DNA of 64,000 nucleotides from Liolophura sinensis (lineage: Eukaryota; Mollusca; Polyplacophora; Chitonida; Chitonidae). Below the pieces are notes generated by a model. The model was not told the origin of the DNA. It searched no databases and saw only the letters and a list, made by a program, of their open reading frames with translations. This document shows, piece by piece, positions 60,583-64,000 of the stretch. Both the position numbers and the translations under genes were made by a program. The stretch is taken from the NCBI RefSeq assembly GCF_032854445.1, contig NW_027018076.1, forward strand, positions 1-64,000, read 5' to 3'. Every line of letters begins with the position of its first letter. The first letter of the stretch is position 1.

Positions 60583-62777
60583 CACTGACCCATATTAATA
60601 AGGTGCCAAAAGATGCGGAATTGGGCCAGGCATCGGCAGCTGTTTAAAAAATTGCAAATTTCCCTGGTTTCCATGGAGTAAGAGCCGTTTCTAGGCACGT
60701 GATGTTGTCATCAATGATCATTCAATTGTCGCTACAGCCAAAAGTATTGGTTGGAGAGCAACGCGGTTTACACCATTCGATTTCTCGTCACAAAATACGT
60801 CGGATTAGCCTCTTACCAGGAGCACTGGAACAGTTTTTCCACTTTTGCATTTTTGCCTGGTCTTTTTGTTAATTGAAATCGGCTACACTGTACTATCTAC
60901 CATCGCGACTGGTCATTACTATATTCAACTTTTGACTATAAGTTATGTGCCCTTTGGTAGCCCAGAAGACGTCAAATCTTTGGGCTAAGCCCATTTATCT
61001 CACCCAGCAATTGTCTTACTTCTAAGTCCAAGACAATCTCAATGTCTTTATCTACGTGTAGAAAAACCACACCATTTGTACATAAAAAACACAAAGTACT
61101 AGATACAGTCTGCTGTAAAAAGTACAATTGAACACTGACCCACATTAATAAGGTGCCAAAAGATGCGGAATTGGGCCAGGCATCGGCAGCTGTTTAAAAA
61201 ATTGCAAATTTCCCTGGTTTCCATGGAGTAAGAGCCGTTTCTAGGCACGTGATGTTGTCATCAATGATCATTCAATTGTCGCTACAGCCAAAAGTATTAG
61301 TCGGAGAGCAACGCGGTTTGCACCAATCGATTTTTCGTCAAAAAATACGTCGGATTAGCTCCTTACCAGCAGCACTGGAACAGTTTTTCCATTTTTCCCT
61401 AGTCTTTTTGTTAATTGAAATCGGCTACACTGTACTATCTACCATCGCGACTGGTCATTACTATATTCAACTTTTGACTATAAGTTATGAGCCCTTTGGT
61501 AGCCCAGAAGACGTCAAATCTTTGGGCTAAGCCCATTTAACTCACCCAGCAATTGTCTTACTTCTAAGTCCAAGACAATCTCAATGTCTTTATCTACGTG
61601 TAGAAAAACCACACCATTTGTACATAAAAAACACAAAGTACTAGATACAGTCTGCTGTAAAAAGTACAATTGAACACTGACCCACATTAATAAGGTGCCA
61701 AAAGATGCGGAATTGGGCCAGGCATCGGCAGCTGTTTAAAAAATTGCAAATTTCCCTGGTTTCCATGGAGTAAGAGCCGTTTCTAGGCACGTGATGTTGT
61801 CATCAATGATCATTCAATTGTCGCTACAGCCAAAAGTATTGGTCGGAGAGCAACGCGGTTTGCACCATTCGATTTCTCGTCACAAAATACGTCGGATTAG
61901 CCTCTTACCAGGAGCACTGGAACAGTTTTTCCACTTTTGCATTTTTCCCTGGGCTTTTTGTTAATTGAAATCGGCTACACTGTACTATCTACCATCGCGA
62001 CTGGTCATTACTATATTCAACTTTTGACTATAAGTTATGTGCCCTTTGGTACCCCAGAAGACGTCAAATCTTTGGGCTAAGCCCATTTAACTCACCCAGC
62101 AATTGTCTTACTTCTAAGTCCAAGACAATCTCAATGTCTTTATCTACGTGTAGAAAAACCACACCATTTGTACATAAAAAACAAAAATTAATAGATACAG
62201 TCTGCTGTTAAAAGTACAATTGAACACTGACCCACATCAATAAGGTGCCAAAAGATGCGGAATTGGGCCAGGCATCGGCAGCTGTTTTAAAAAATTGCAA
62301 ATTTCCCTGGTTTCCATGGAGTAAGAGCCGTTTCTAGGCACGTGATGTTGTCATCAATGATCATTCAATTGTAGCTACAGCCAAAAGTATTGGTCGGAGA
62401 GCAACGCGGTTTGCACCATTCGATTTCTCGTCACAAAATACGTCGGATTAGCCTCTTACCAGCAGCACTGGAACAGTTTTTCCACTTTTGCATTTTTGCC
62501 TGGTCTTTTTGTTAATTGAAATCGGCTACACTGTACTATGTACCATCGCGACTAGTCATTACTATATTCAACTTTTGACTATAAGTTATGTGCCCTTTGG
62601 CACCCCAGAAGACGTCAAATCTTTGGGCTAAGCCCATTTAATTCACCCAGCAATTGTCTTATTTCTAGGTCGAAGACAATCTCAATGTCTATATCTACGT
62701 GTTTAAAAAACCTCACCATTTGTACATAAAAAACACAAAGTACTAGATACAGTCTGCTGTAAAAAGTACAATTGAAA
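60583..62777 (+). repeat. 4-mer unit B, A', B2, D (2195 bp)
   Basis: Monomers start at 60583 (B: CATATTAATAAGG, TTGGTTGGAG, GGTTTACACC, TTATCTCACCC), 61133 (A', short, with ATTTTTCGTC), 61675 (B2) and 62225 (D). The next monomer at 62778 is again type B, so the 4-mer appears to start over, but it is followed directly by B2. Confidence 0.8.
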
Positions 62778-63877
62778 CACTGACCCATATTAATAAGGTG
62801 CCAAAAGATGCGGAATTGGGCCAGGCATCGGCAGCTGTTTAAAAAATTGCAAATTTCCCTGGTTTCCATGGAGTAAGAGCCGTTTCTAGGCACGTGATGT
62901 TGTCATCAATGATCATTCAATTGTCGCTACAGCCAAAAGTATTGGTCGGAGAGCAACGCGGTTTACACCATTCGATTTCTCGTCACAAAATACGTCGGAT
63001 TAGCCTCTTACCAGGAGCACTGGAACAGTTTTTCCACTTTTGCATTTTTGCCTGGTCTTTTTGTTAATTGAAATCGGCTACACTGTACTATCTACCATCG
63101 CGACTGGTCATTACTATATTCAACTTTTGACTATAAGTTATGTGCCCTTTGGTAGCCCAGAAGACGTCAAATCTTTGGGCTAAGCCCATTTATCTCACCC
63201 AGCAATTGTCTTACTTCTAAGTCCAAGACAATCTCAATGTCTTTATCTACGTGTAGAAAAACCACACCATTTGTACATAAAAAACACAAAGTACTAGATA
63301 CAGTCTGCTGTAAAAAGTACAATTGAACACTGACCCACATTAATAAGGTGCCAAAAGATGCGGAATTGGGCCAGGCATCGGCAGCTGTTTAAAAAATTGC
63401 AAATTTCCCTGGTTTCCATGGAGTAAGAGCCGTTTCTAGGCACGTGATGTTGTCATCAATGATCATTCAATTGTCGCTACAGCCAAAAGTATTGGTCGGA
63501 GAGCAACGCGGTTTGCACCATTCGATTTCTCGTCACAAAATACGTCGGATTAGCCTCTTACCAGGAGCACTGGAACAGTTTTTCCACTTTTGCATTTTTC
63601 CCTGGGCTTTTTGTTAATTGAAATCGGCTACACTGTACTATCTACCATCGCGACTGGTCATTACTATATTCAACTTTTGACTATAAGTTATGTGCCCTTT
63701 GGTACCCCAGAAGACGTCAAATCTTTGGGCTAAGCCCATTTAACTCACCCAGCAATTGTCTTACTTCTAAGTCCAAGACAATCTCAATGTCTTTATCTAC
63801 GTGTAGAAAAACCACACCATTTGTACATAAAAAACAAAAATTAATAGATACAGTCTGCTGTTAAAAGTACAATTGAA
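62778..63877 (+). repeat. Last two complete monomers (B, B2)
   Basis: Monomer 62778 carries CATATTAATAAGG, GGTTTACACC and TTATCTCACCC. Monomer 63328 carries CAGGAGCAC, CCCTGGGCTT, TACCCCAG and CAAAAATTAATAG. The first is preceded by an extra A (GAAACACTG). Nothing other than satellite sequence is present. Confidence 0.85.
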
Positions 63878-64000
63878 CACTGACCCACATCAATAAGGTG
63901 CCAAAAGATGCGGAATTGGGCCAGGCATCGGCAGCTGTTTAAAAAATTGCAAATTTCCCTGGTTTCCATGGAGTAAGAGCCGTTTCTAGGCACGTGATGT
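63878..64000 (+). repeat. Partial monomer at the right edge
   Basis: These 123 bases are the beginning of another monomer, ending at CACGTGATGT. The array therefore continues beyond the window, just as the left edge begins only 8 bases before an anchor. Confidence 0.95.

Larger units (their letters stand above)
1..64000 (+). repeat. Satellite DNA array, ~550-bp monomer, ~116 copies
   Basis: The window is filled by head-to-tail copies of one monomer. I read the anchor CACTGACC (sometimes with one base changed) at 117 positions from 9 to 63878. Spacing is exactly 550 bp for long runs, 542/543 bp in a deleted subtype, 540-555 bp in indel-rich patches and 697 bp once. Landmarks in order within a monomer are CACTGACC, GGGCCAGGCATCGGCAG, TTTCCATGGAG, CACGTG, AATGATCATT, GGTCGGAGAGCAACGCGG, CATTCGATTTCTCGTCA, TACGTCGGATTA, a T-rich tract, CATCGCGACTGGTC, AGACGTCAAATCTTTGGGCT, CAGCAATTGTCTTA and CCACACCATTTGTACAT. 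All copies share one orientation. Such arrays are typical of eukaryotic heterochromatin. The locus and species are not identifiable from the sequence. Strand is given as the orientation read here. Confidence 0.98.

Noticed and set aside
1-64000. CRISPR array
   Set aside because: The repeating unit is about 550 bp with no short repeat/unique spacer alternation and no cas genes.
1-64000. Ribosomal intergenic spacer or rRNA repeats
   Set aside because: No stretch resembles 5S, 5.8S, 18S or 28S sequence, and the unit is too short to include an rDNA transcription unit.
1-64000. Telomeric repeats
   Set aside because: TTAGGC occurs once per some monomers inside GTTGTTAGGCACG and is never tandem.
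1-64000. Transposon, retroelement or viral insertion
   Set aside because: The monomer register continues across the whole window, with no gap beyond the 147-bp duplication at 2762-3458. I saw no terminal repeats, target-site duplications or recognisable polymerase or transposase reading frame.

Overview
The whole window is one uninterrupted tandem satellite DNA array. I see no protein-coding gene, rRNA, tRNA, transposon or CRISPR array that I can support. A monomer of about 550 bp repeats head-to-tail, always in the same orientation, from base 1 to base 64000. I located 117 copies of an anchor (the first C of CACTGACC, positions 9 to 63878). They define 116 complete monomers plus an 8-base left edge and a 123-base right edge, with a mean spacing of 550.6 bp. 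The array runs off both ends of the window. One hand-counted monomer (59521-60060) is about 41% GC.

An array of this kind points to a eukaryotic chromosome, most likely (peri)centromeric, subtelomeric or other heterochromatin. Nothing in the sequence lets me name the species. CpG dinucleotides are kept at close to the expected number, which hints at a lineage without heavy CpG methylation; that is a weak inference.

Layout. (1) 9-6761: divergent monomers with many single-base indels and one 697-bp monomer carrying a 147-bp internal duplication. (2) 6762-16091: a mostly indel-free stretch (7854-13353), then an indel-rich relative of 6762-8953 at 13354-16091. (3) 16092-24895: scrambled higher-order blocks that recur at exact multiples of 550 bp (1650, 2750, 4400, 4950). 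(4) 24896-39300: a 4-monomer higher-order repeat (2200 bp), itself inside a 10-monomer (5501 bp) unit present twice in tandem. (5) About 39300-42499: a divergent, indel-rich transition. (6) 42500-64000: a separate family built around 542/543-bp monomers with an 8-bp deletion. Its unit goes 2-mer, 4-mer, 4-mer, 3-mer, 6-mer, 6-mer, then a rearranged 6-mer-sized unit.

The array evolves by unequal exchange and gene conversion: blocks are copied in whole-monomer steps and chimeric monomers are visible. Inside nearly every monomer lies a dense stem-loop region: an 11-bp hairpin with one bulged base, a competing 13-bp near-palindrome, and an 8-bp inverted repeat whose arms stay fixed while its loop varies. 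These are the best candidates for function. Open reading frames of up to 148 codons recur, but they are by-products of a homogenised repeat and are bounded by stop codons fixed in most monomers.
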